Made by a program: the position numbers and the translations under genes. A stretch of DNA of 15,597 nucleotides from Deltaproteobacteria bacterium (lineage in GTDB: Bacteria > Desulfobacterota > Syntrophobacteria > BM002), in NCBI GenBank assembly GCA_017861095.1, contig JAGFXI010000022.1, positions 1 to 15,597 on the forward strand, in the 5' to 3' direction. How positions within the stretch are numbered: the stretch's first letter is position 1; each line of letters opens with the position of its first letter. The notes below the pieces were generated by a model, which searched no databases, was not told the DNA's origin, and saw nothing but the letters and a program-made list of their open reading frames with translations. Below, one piece after another: positions 6,065 to 12,700 of the stretch.

Positions 6065-7456
6065 ATGCGTATCTGGGAACCGGAATACGAGTGTATGTCG
6101 CGCGACGAGTTGGCTCAGGTCCAGTTCGAACGGCTGCAGAGCACCTTGAACCGGGTGTACAGGAATGTTGCCTTCTACCGGAAACAGTTCAACGCCATCA
6201 ACTTCGAGCCCGGCGACATGAACGACCTGAGCGAGCTGGAAGCGCTTCCCTTCACGCAGAGTCAGGATATCAGCGACGCCTATCCCTACGACCTCTTCGC
6301 CGTGCCGCTCCGTGAGGTGGTGCGGGTCCATTCCTCTTCGGGCGCCACCGCCAAGCCCATTGTCGTCGGCTACACCCGCCAGGATCTCCGCTCCTGGAGT
6401 CAGCTCGTCGCCCGCGTTCTCACCGCGGGCGGGGTGACCGCCGATGACGTGATCCAGGTCACGCTGAACTACGGACTCCTGACCGGAGGGCTCGGCATCC
6501 ACTACGGTGCGGAGCGGATCGGCGCCTCCGTGCTTCCCACGTCGGTGGGGAGAACGGATCGGCAGGTAAAGATCATGCAGGACTATCGGACCACGGCGCT
6601 CGTGGCCACTCCCTCCTATGCCCTGGTCATCGCCGACCGGATGGAGAAGATGGGGATCAACCCACGCACTCTCAGTTTGAAATTCGCCCTTCTTGCCGGA
6701 GAACCCTGGACTGAGGCGATGCGGAAGGATATGGAAGAACGCCTCTATGTGAAGGCCACCGACAACTACGGCCTGAGCGAGATCATGGGGCCGGGTGTGT
6801 CCGGTGAGTGTTTGTGCCAGGCCGGCATGCACCTCAATGAAGATCACTTCATCGCCGAAGTTGTGGACCCCGCAACTGGGGAGCGGCTGGAACCAGGCAA
6901 GGTAGGCGAACTCATCATCACCACCATCACCAAGGAGGCATTCCCCCTGGTCCGCTACCGAACCGGCGACCGTTGCTCTCTGGATTACAGCCCGTGCGCC
7001 TGCGGCCGGACTCTTGCGCGCATGGGCCGGGTCCTGGGCCGCACCGACGAGGTGCTGATCATCAAGGGGGTGAACATCGTTCCCAGTCGCGTGGGCGATA
7101 TCCTCGAGGAGGTCCAGGGGAAGCGCCCTGCCTATCAGCTCTTGGTGGAGCGAGAGAAGAATCTCGATAAGCTCACCGTCCTCGTGGAGGTGTCGGAGGA
7201 TCTCTTCTTTGATAAAATGCGCGAGCAGCGCGCTCTCGTCGATACCTTGCGAAAGGAAGTTGCCGACGGTATCGGCATCACGCCCCGCATGTTGCTGGTC
7301 GAGCCTGGCACCATCCGTCGCGAGGAGGAGACGACCCCCGGCGTCCTGGATCGGCGCAGATTTGCGTCTCAACCCTATCCTGACGGCGGGAGTTGTGCCC
7401 TTGGCGATCCGAGTTATCCGGCAAGCGGGCTGGAAGGTCCACAAAGGAAGCGATAA
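6065..7456 (+). CDS. paaK: phenylacetate-CoA ligase family protein (PaaK-like)
   Basis: ANL-superfamily protein of 463 residues; the family usually has about 430-440. PaaK members make phenylacetyl-CoA (or related aryl-CoA) from acid, ATP and CoA. Visible family blocks: HSSSGATAKPIVVGYT (89-104), NYGLLTGGLGIHYGAER (135-151), ATPSYAL, GEPWTEAMR, DNYGLSEIMGPGVSGEC (233-249), LVRYRTGD, the SPCACGRTLARM Cys segment typical of anaerobic forms, and EVLIIKGVNIVPS. Odd points: the P-loop reads SSGATAKP instead of SSGTTGKP. In the C-terminal block where families have GKxxRV, this protein has ETTPGV, so the catalytic Lys appears to be Thr423 by eye. About 28 unrelated residues follow the normal C-terminus. 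It starts 16 nt after livF and ends 20 nt before iorA. Its substrate is inferred as an aryl acetate. Confidence 0.83.
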   Translation: MRIWEPEYECMSRDELAQVQFERLQSTLNRVYRNVAFYRKQFNAINFEPGDMNDLSELEALPFTQSQDISDAYPYDLFAVPLREVVRVHSSSGATAKPIVVGYTRQDLRSWSQLVARVLTAGGVTADDVIQVTLNYGLLTGGLGIHYGAERIGASVLPTSVGRTDRQVKIMQDYRTTALVATPSYALVIADRMEKMGINPRTLSLKFALLAGEPWTEAMRKDMEERLYVKATDNYGLSEIMGPGVSGECLCQAGMHLNEDHFIAEVVDPATGERLEPGKVGELIITTITKEAFPLVRYRTGDRCSLDYSPCACGRTLARMGRVLGRTDEVLIIKGVNIVPSRVGDILEEVQGKRPAYQLLVEREKNLDKLTVLVEVSEDLFFDKMREQRALVDTLRKEVADGIGITPRMLLVEPGTIRREEETTPGVLDRRRFASQPYPDGGSCALGDPSYPASGLEGPQRKR

Positions 7457-7476
7457 CGACCAGTGAAAGGATGACC

Positions 7477-9366
7477 ATGCACGAACTACTGACGGATGAG
7501 GCAGGGAGCAAGCGATTGCTTCTCGGCAATGAGGCGATCGTGAGGGGAGCCCTGGAAGCGGGCGTAGCCTTTGCGACCACCTATCCCGGCACCCCTTCTT
7601 CGGAGATCGGCGATACGTTCTATCGGATTTCCCAGGAGACGGATCTCTATTTCGAGTATTCGGTCAACGAGAAGGTGGCGCTGGAAACGGCTGCGGCTGC
7701 CGCAGTCTCGGGCGTCCGCACCATGTGCAGCATGAAGCACGTGGGGCTCAACGTTGCCGCCGACGCCCTCGTAAGCCTCGCCTACGTGGGAGTGAAGGGT
7801 GGAATGGTGGTGGTGAGTGCCGACGATCCATCCCTCCATTCCAGCCAGAACGAGCAGGACAATCGCTACTACGCGAGGCTTTCCGGCATGCCCCTGCTCG
7901 AGCCTGCCGACGCTCAAGAGGCCTACGCCATGACGAGGTTCGCCTTTGAGCTTTCCGAGGCCTATCGGATTCCGGTATTGCTCCGAACCACGACCCGGGT
8001 AAACCACAGCCGCGGGGCGGTTGAGCTGGGGGCCCTCCAGGCAAGAATCCCGCGGGGTGTATTCGAAAAAGATCCCTTTAACCTCGTGTTGGTCCCCATG
8101 GTGGGGCGAAAACTCCACCTGGAGCTCCTGAAGAAGATGGAGAAGCTTCAGGGAGAGGCAAACATCTCGCCGTTCAACAAACGAAGCGGCGCCGGCACGT
8201 GGGGCGTCATGACCAGCGGGGTGAGCGCCAACTATGTGCTGGACGCCGCTCAGGAGCTTGGGCTCGGCGACCAGATACAGATCCTGAAGCTGGGAATGAC
8301 CTATCCCTTCCCCGATGCTCTCATGGGAGACTTCCTCGAAGGTGTCGATCGGGTCCTGGTAGTGGAGGAGCTGGAACCCTTCCTGGAAGAGCGGCTCAAG
8401 GTGGTGGCCCAGGAACGGCGCCTCGGGGTGGAGATCGCCGGGAAGGGACTGCTCCCCCGCGCCTTCGAGTTTGACCCGGCACAGGTGAGAGCCGCCATGG
8501 CTCGTTTTTTCCATCTCGAATATCAGCCCCCCCGCGTCGAAGGAGGCCCCGAGCTTCCGCCGCGGCCGCCCAATCTCTGCGCCGGCTGTCCGCACCGGGC
8601 CACCTACTATGCGGTGAAACAGGCGATCGGCGACCAGGCTCTCTTTCCCACCGACATCGGCTGCTACACCCTGGGGCTCTTGCCGCCGCTGCAGATAGCC
8701 GATTTTGTCATCTGCATGGGCTCAAGCGTTTCCAGTGCCGGTGGGTTCTCCAAGGTTCAAGACAGACCAGTGGTGGCCTTCATCGGCGATTCCACCTTTT
8801 TTCATTCCGGGATTACCGGGTTGATCAATGCTGTCCAGAACCGACACAATTTCACCTTGGTGATCCTGGACAACGGTACCACCGCTATGACCGGCCACCA
8901 GCCCCATCCCGGGGTGGAACTCACCTCAAAGGGGTGGCAGGCGCCTCGGGTAAGCCTGGAAGCCGTGGTCCGGGGCTGCGGCGTGGAGCGGGTGGTGACG
9001 GTGCAACCCCTCCAGGTGAAAAAGACCATCGAGCGCGTTAAGGAGGTGGTCACGGACGACCGGGATCGAGGCGTAAAAGTGATCATCTCCAAGGCTCCTT
9101 GTCCTCTCTTCGAGCGGCGCCTCACCGGCAAGGAACAGAAGGTTGTGTTCCAGGTGTGCGAGGACTGCGATATGTGTCGCAGGTGCCTGAATGAGCTTGG
9201 ATGCCCCGCCTTCAGGTACTGGGAGGACACTGCATCGGGAGGGTCCATCACCATCGATGAGATGCTCTGCAGCGGCTGCGCCGTGTGTAGCCAGATCTGC
9301 CACGCGGTGAAGGCGAAGAAGAAAGGGGGCGTACTGACGACGGACGTTCCAAGAGGAGTTACTTAG
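7477..9366 (+). CDS. iorA: indolepyruvate:ferredoxin oxidoreductase, alpha subunit
   Basis: Thiamine diphosphate and Fe-S enzyme subunit of 629 residues, family-typical length. IorAB converts arylpyruvates plus CoA and oxidised ferredoxin to aryl-acetyl-CoA, CO2 and reduced ferredoxin, and can run in reverse in some anaerobes. N-terminal ATTYPGTPSSEIGDTF (substrate domain), CAGCPHRATYYAV, GDSTFFHSGITG at about 437-448 with LDNGTTAMTGHQPHPG (TPP/Mg site, Asp438 and Asn466). The C-terminal ferredoxin domain has Cys561, 564, 567, 570 and 576 and Cys598, 601, 604 and 608 for two 4Fe-4S clusters. The ATG at 7477 is chosen because GAAAGG lies 6 nt upstream; Met at 7471 lacks spacing. It lies directly after paaK and its stop is 2 nt before iorB. 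Confidence 0.92.
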   Translation: MHELLTDEAGSKRLLLGNEAIVRGALEAGVAFATTYPGTPSSEIGDTFYRISQETDLYFEYSVNEKVALETAAAAAVSGVRTMCSMKHVGLNVAADALVSLAYVGVKGGMVVVSADDPSLHSSQNEQDNRYYARLSGMPLLEPADAQEAYAMTRFAFELSEAYRIPVLLRTTTRVNHSRGAVELGALQARIPRGVFEKDPFNLVLVPMVGRKLHLELLKKMEKLQGEANISPFNKRSGAGTWGVMTSGVSANYVLDAAQELGLGDQIQILKLGMTYPFPDALMGDFLEGVDRVLVVEELEPFLEERLKVVAQERRLGVEIAGKGLLPRAFEFDPAQVRAAMARFFHLEYQPPRVEGGPELPPRPPNLCAGCPHRATYYAVKQAIGDQALFPTDIGCYTLGLLPPLQIADFVICMGSSVSSAGGFSKVQDRPVVAFIGDSTFFHSGITGLINAVQNRHNFTLVILDNGTTAMTGHQPHPGVELTSKGWQAPRVSLEAVVRGCGVERVVTVQPLQVKKTIERVKEVVTDDRDRGVKVIISKAPCPLFERRLTGKEQKVVFQVCEDCDMCRRCLNELGCPAFRYWEDTASGGSITIDEMLCSGCAVCSQICHAVKAKKKGGVLTTDVPRGVT

Positions 9367-9368
9367 AC

Positions 9369-9965
9369 GTGGGTGAACTCAAACAAGGATGGCGAGTTTT
9401 CTTTACCGGCGTGGGCGGCCAGGGCACGCTCCTGGCCACCCGAGTTCTGGGCGAAGCGGCAGTGCTCGCGGACGTGCAGGTGGTGGTGAGCGAGATTCAC
9501 GGAATGGCCCAGCGGGGTGGAGTGGTTGAGTCTGCGGTGCTCCTGGGCGCCCTCCGGAGTCCCACCATCGCTGACGGGGAAGCGGACATCCTCATGGGGT
9601 TCGAGCCCCTCGAGACCATACGAGCCTTGCGCAAATGCTCGGAGCGGAGCCTAGTGATCTCAAGCACCAGCCCCATCGTTCCTTTCACCGTAGCTAGCGG
9701 GAGGGCCCGGTACCCGGAGGTCGCTGACATGATGGGAACTGTTGCCCGGCGGGTCGCCAGGCTCATCGCCTTCGACGCGAGAGCCCTCGCTCGTCACGCC
9801 GGCGCGGAGCTGGCGATCAACACGGTCCTTCTCGGCACGCTCATGCGCCACGGTAATCTCCCCTTTGGAAGGGATGTGGTGGAGAGAGCGATTCGGTTGC
9901 GGACGAAGGGGTCGGTCTTGGACGTAAACCTCAAGGCCTTCGAACTGGGGTATGAGGTGGAATGA
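9369..9965 (+). CDS. iorB: indolepyruvate:ferredoxin oxidoreductase, beta subunit
   Basis: Small subunit of 198 residues (usual about 190-200). The gamma-type oxidoreductase domain begins FTGVGGQGTLLATRVLGEAA, then VVVSEIHGMAQRGGVVES and ADILMGFEPLETIRAL; these are hallmark IorB blocks. It starts with GTG only 2 nt after the iorA stop, with AGAGGAG about 12 nt upstream, so translation is likely coupled. It forms the heterodimer or heterotetramer with IorA in the cytosol. Its TGA overlaps an ATG that opens a reading frame running into the next gene. Confidence 0.92.
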   Translation: MGELKQGWRVFFTGVGGQGTLLATRVLGEAAVLADVQVVVSEIHGMAQRGGVVESAVLLGALRSPTIADGEADILMGFEPLETIRALRKCSERSLVISSTSPIVPFTVASGRARYPEVADMMGTVARRVARLIAFDARALARHAGAELAINTVLLGTLMRHGNLPFGRDVVERAIRLRTKGSVLDVNLKAFELGYEVE

Positions 9966-10060
9966 GGCAGACTCTCCCTCTCGGCACGACCGGCAGCGCC
10001 CGCTCATCCCGTCCCGGGGGAATCCTGCACTCCTTCTGGCCGGGGCGGGAAGGTGGAGCA

Positions 10061-10591
10061 ATGCAACTGCGACTCCTGGGACTCGTCGTCGCGGTCATAT
10101 CGCTTGCTCTCGCCATGATGGCTTGCACGCTGCCTGAAACCCGGAAGACGATCACCAACTCCTACCGTCTAGCACGGTTCCGTCTGGAGCAGTGCCACCG
10201 GATGGGAGCCAAGGAACTTGAGCGTGAGCAGATGGAGCTCGCGGATCGTCTGAGCACTGAAACCGAGGCGTTGGTAGCAGCTGAGCGATGGAGGGCGGGG
10301 CAGGGATCTTTGACCCACCTGGAGGAGACTCTGACGCGGCTTCTGGAGCGGTTGAAGACGTGGGACCCAGATGGAGACGGACTGAGCACCTATGCCGAGT
10401 TCGTCCTCTACGGCACATCTTGGAGCGATCCCGACACGGACGGCGACGGCTACTTGGACGGAACTGAGGTGCTGGTCTATGAAACCGATCCTCTCGATCC
10501 CTGTGCCGTCCCGATCGGGGTCGAGCCGGGAAAGGCGAGGACCCGGCTCTGCCCCTGCCTTGAAAGAGTCCAGTCCAGTGCCCCCCCGTAA
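10061..10591 (+). CDS. lipoprotein with type-3-repeat calcium-binding motifs
   Basis: Predicted 176-residue lipoprotein of unknown function. A hydrophobic signal with lipobox LAMMAC places the lipidated Cys at residue 22. Residues 35-100 are charged and helical, possibly a coiled coil. Residues 102-147 hold two DxDxDG calcium loops: DPDGDGLSTYAE and DPDTDGDGYLDGTE, each followed by a YGTS/YETDP-type element, as in thrombospondin type-3-like repeats. The start at 10061 has GGTGGAG just upstream and gives a clean signal peptide. The same frame is open back to an ATG at 9962 that overlaps the iorB stop; that form would carry a 33-residue N-terminal extension and is less likely. It is probably a neighbour of the operon without a metabolic link. 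Confidence 0.6.
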   Translation: MQLRLLGLVVAVISLALAMMACTLPETRKTITNSYRLARFRLEQCHRMGAKELEREQMELADRLSTETEALVAAERWRAGQGSLTHLEETLTRLLERLKTWDPDGDGLSTYAEFVLYGTSWSDPDTDGDGYLDGTEVLVYETDPLDPCAVPIGVEPGKARTRLCPCLERVQSSAPP

Positions 10592-10599
10592 GGCCTTAC
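10588..10599. repeat. perfect 12-bp palindrome
   Basis: gtaaggccttac is its own reverse complement and overlaps the TAA of the lipoprotein gene. It lies 12 bp upstream of the -35 box of the next predicted promoter, so it could be an operator; this is a guess from position only. Confidence 0.3.
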
Positions 10600-10610
10600 A
10601 TGGAAAAGGA

Positions 10611-10640
10611 GTGACGGAACGGATGGGCCTCCGCTATAAT
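10611..10640 (+). promoter_or_regulatory. sigma70-type promoter before the zinc-ribbon gene
   Basis: GTGACG (10611-10616, 4/6), an 18-bp spacer, and a perfect TATAAT (10635-10640). It would start transcription near 10647, about 95 nt before the zinc-ribbon ATG. If it is used, the small ORF starting at 10623 would not be translated from this transcript. Confidence 0.5.
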
Positions 10641-10742
10641 GACTGGGGGATGGGCCAAGTGGTAAAGGGCCGGTTCTATGGGCAGCCAGGCGGGGGTGAC
10701 AGAAATCTTCAGCTGATTGAGACTGTCCAAGGGGATACGTGA
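10623..10742 (+). CDS. possible 39-residue small protein
   Basis: Short ORF starting MGLRYNDWGMGQVVKG and ending at a TGA that overlaps the ATG of the zinc-ribbon gene (TGATG). AAGGAG is 12-13 nt upstream of its start, somewhat far. I recognise no family. The stop-start overlap is the main support, since it would couple translation to the next gene. Against it, a perfect TATAAT lies inside the ORF. Low confidence. Confidence 0.3.
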   Translation: MGLRYNDWGMGQVVKGRFYGQPGGGDRNLQLIETVQGDT

Positions 10743-10993
10743 TGAAGTGTTCGGTGTGCGGCACACTCAACAACGCAGGCGCGGTATTCTGCAGGCAGTG
10801 TGGATCGAAGCTCGGCGTCAGTGAATGTCCCAAATGCAAGGCGGTCGCCGAACCGGGTGCTCAGTTCTGCTCCAAATGTGGGACGAGGTTCGTCCGGAGC
10901 AACGAGACCGCCGGGAAAAACTGCCAGAGCTGTGGCTTTGTCAACCCGCCGGGCACAACGTACTGTAAACGGTGTAATCAGAAGATCCTCTAA
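10742..10993 (+). CDS. triple zinc-ribbon protein
   Basis: An 83-residue protein with six CxxC knuckles forming three zinc ribbons: Cys3/6 with 17/20, Cys29/32 with 43/46, and Cys61/64 with 75/78. Typical sequences are CSVCG, CRQCG, CPKC, CSKCG, CQSCG and CKRCN, with the hydrophobic-Gly spacing of the double-zinc-ribbon group. There is no other domain, so it may be an adaptor for protein or nucleic-acid binding; the partner is unknown. The ATG at 10742 has AAGGGGA about 8 nt upstream. The overlapping GTG at 10739 is less well placed. Confidence 0.75.
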   Translation: MKCSVCGTLNNAGAVFCRQCGSKLGVSECPKCKAVAEPGAQFCSKCGTRFVRSNETAGKNCQSCGFVNPPGTTYCKRCNQKIL

Positions 10994-11073
10994 TCTCCTT
11001 CCTTGCCGCGGCGTTACCGATGGTGTCCTGGCCGCCGCCGCTTTCTCGATTCTCCAGCGAGTGCTTTTCCTCA

Positions 11074-11101
11074 TTGATTTTTCCGCGTGGATTGAGATAA
11101 T
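11074..11101 (+). promoter_or_regulatory. possible promoter of the cNMP-PilZ gene
   Basis: TTGATT (11074-11079, 4/6), a 16-bp spacer and GATAAT (11096-11101, 5/6), in the 212-nt gap between the zinc-ribbon and cNMP-PilZ genes. It predicts a 5' leader of about 100 nt. Nothing else is recognised in this gap. Confidence 0.45.
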
Positions 11102-11205
11102 GGGCACGCTCGTCACCGGCTCAGGGTGACGACGACAGAGGCATCGTTTCCCGTGAGCAACAAGACCGCGCCCGCCACGGTCTCACTGGAGAGCATGAAT
11201 CAGCC

Positions 11206-11976
11206 ATGGACGTCAGCCGAACCATCGAGTACGAGGACGGCGAGTTGATCCTTCTGGAAGGCGGAGAGACCGACCGGGCAGTCTCCGTCGTCCTGGAAGG
11301 ACAAGTTCAAGTCGTCAAGGAGACGGAAAGGGGACGGGTAACGGTGGCCGTGCTCGAAGAGGGGAACATCTTCGGCGAGGTCTCCTTCCTGGCCCAGAAG
11401 CGGGGACGACGCTCTGCATCGGTTCTCGCCAAGGGCAAGGCGAAGATCGGATTTCTCAATCAGGAGAAGCTCACCGCCGAATACGGGCGGCTCTCGCCCA
11501 CGTTTCAAAAGATGCTCCGCGACCTCTCCGAACGATTTACCAAGACCACTCTACTGACCGCGCAGCTGGCGGCGAAACACATGAAGGACCCCAATCTCGA
11601 ACGCCGGCAGAGCAAGCGGAGCAGCGAAATCCAGCGACTTCGACTCAAGGTCACTTACTATACGGATCCTAGCGCCGGGCTCAAGGGGACCGGCATCACG
11701 GAGCCCATTACGGGCATCCTCACGGATCTCGCGGAGACCGGTACGGGCCTGGGTCTCATTACCACGAGGTTCAGCAAGTCATCCCACGGCCTCGGCGCGC
11801 GCTTAATCTTTCAGATTACCTTTCCCGGAAAACCCATGATGAGAGTGGCGGGCGAGATTGTGTGGCTGAGGGAGATGGGCGGACAGAAAGCGCGGCTGGG
11901 AGTCAAGTTTACCGAGACCAACCCCTACCTGCAGAAGGTCGTCAAGGAGTTTCTCCAGAGCCTCGCCGCCGAGTAA
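11206..11976 (+). CDS. cyclic-nucleotide-binding and PilZ domain protein
   Basis: A 256-residue cytosolic protein with two ligand-binding modules. Residues about 8-110 are a cyclic-nucleotide-binding beta-barrel: YEDGELILLEGGE, VLEGQVQVV, and the phosphate-binding cassette region FGE (56-58) with RRSASV (68-73). Residues about 130-252 are a PilZ domain, the usual c-di-GMP receptor. It has RxxxR at Arg134-Arg138 in RRQSKR and DLAETG at 174-179, where the consensus is DxSxxG, so Ser is Ala176. The C-terminus ARLGVKFTE is typical of PilZ. There is no DNA-binding domain. The ATG is the only plausible start near the domain; the ribosome binding site (GGAGAG) is about 12 nt away. A predicted point where two nucleotide signals meet; target unknown. 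Confidence 0.75.
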   Translation: MDVSRTIEYEDGELILLEGGETDRAVSVVLEGQVQVVKETERGRVTVAVLEEGNIFGEVSFLAQKRGRRSASVLAKGKAKIGFLNQEKLTAEYGRLSPTFQKMLRDLSERFTKTTLLTAQLAAKHMKDPNLERRQSKRSSEIQRLRLKVTYYTDPSAGLKGTGITEPITGILTDLAETGTGLGLITTRFSKSSHGLGARLIFQITFPGKPMMRVAGEIVWLREMGGQKARLGVKFTETNPYLQKVVKEFLQSLAAE

Positions 11977-12047
11977 ACTGCACCAGGATACTCTCGGGCT
12001 CACGGCGTCCATCTCAATGAACGGGCTAAATGAGTCGGTGCGGCCTT

Positions 12048-12290
12048 TCAGCGGCTGGGTCCTGGGATGTCAATGGTGGCGCAACTTCCACCTGAACAGG
12101 ACTTACTCGTAACGGACGTCCGCGGTGAGCCGGAGTTGCTCCCCATCACGTAGCTCGCTCGACTCAATACACGCTCGACCTCCGGAGCCTGACATCCAGG
12201 ACATTTCAGCTCCACCGCGTCATTCTTGGCGAGGGAGAGCAGCTCAAAGATGTGGTTGCAGGCGAGGCAGCGGAATTCGTAGATCGGCAT
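12048..12290 (-). CDS. FmdB-family zinc-ribbon protein
   Basis: An 80-residue protein of the FmdB/CxxC-CxxC-SSSS group, found widely and of unclear function; early members were described as putative regulators next to amidase or formamidase genes. The N-terminus MPIYEFRCLACNHIFELL and the pairs Cys8/11 and Cys30/33 form the zinc ribbon, followed by a Ser/Gly-rich tail with SCSGGSC. AGGAGG lies 6 nt before the ATG. It has its own promoter, converges with the cNMP-PilZ gene, and is alone on its strand here. Confidence 0.88.
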   Translation of the reverse strand: MPIYEFRCLACNHIFELLSLAKNDAVELKCPGCQAPEVERVLSRASYVMGSNSGSPRTSVTSKSCSGGSCATIDIPGPSR

Positions 12291-12314
12291 GATAGTCCTC
12301 CTGGGATTTCCCCC

Positions 12315-12344
12315 ACTCTAGTGCAGAGCAACGAGGCTTGTCAA
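12315..12344 (-). promoter_or_regulatory. promoter of the FmdB-family gene
   Basis: On the minus strand TTGACA (12339-12344), an 18-bp spacer and TAGAGT (12315-12320) give a start near 12308, about 18 nt before the ATG and just ahead of AGGAGG (12297-12302). The boxes and spacing equal those of the aryl-operon promoter at 1031-1060. Confidence 0.6.
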
Positions 12345-12399
12345 TTCGTTGTTGCTCTGGCGAAGGATTCATAAAGGGCGACTGATTCTGGCGGTACTC

Positions 12400-12540
12400 C
12401 CGGCTCGTTTTAGCAGGATGCTGAAAAACCCCTTGAGCGGGGCTAATCATAGACAGGTAGGGACGGGAGACCTAAGCCGGGCGGTCGGTTCCGCAAAGCT
12501 GCATAGTCGCACCACGAATAAGATTGTGGCGATCCGGCCC
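12400..12540 (-). repeat. dispersed repeat, copy B
   Basis: Read on the minus strand, this corresponds to copy A at 78-199, with block 12491-12540 the best conserved. It then holds a C4/G4 hairpin with T5 (12424-12442), and catcctgcta (12411-12420), which matches atcctgcta at 181-189. The blocks occur in the same order in both copies, with about 20 extra bases here. The frame reading LFVVRLC across the core has no start or family support. No gene is seen from 12345 to 12700. Confidence 0.6.
12424..12442 (-). terminator. short terminator-like hairpin within repeat copy B
   Basis: On the minus strand CCCC, the loop gctcaa, GGGG and then TTTTT. The stem can be extended by one G-U and one A-U pair. 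It could stop minus-strand transcription entering the FmdB promoter; the stem is short, so the efficiency is uncertain. Confidence 0.4.
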
Positions 12541-12700
12541 GCTTGCAGGGCGTGATGTAAGGTTCGGCAGGCCTTCCGCCAGGCCAGAGAGATAAGAGGA
12601 TGCTCCACATGCACCTTGCTTCACCGACCACCACGGCTCACGTAGCAGTCTCCTCCGACATCAGGAAAAAGGGTCTTTCAGCAACCTGGTAGGAGTTACG

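Noticed and set aside
5954..7444. 496-codon minus-strand ORF opposite paaK
   Set aside because: An antisense shadow; the plus strand carries clear PaaK motifs through the whole length.
7320..7456. A frameshift in the C-terminus of the PaaK-like gene explaining the missing Lys motif
   Set aside because: The VLDRR end of the family block stays in frame after ETTPGV, and neither other frame restores a GKxxRV motif, so a simple indel is not supported.
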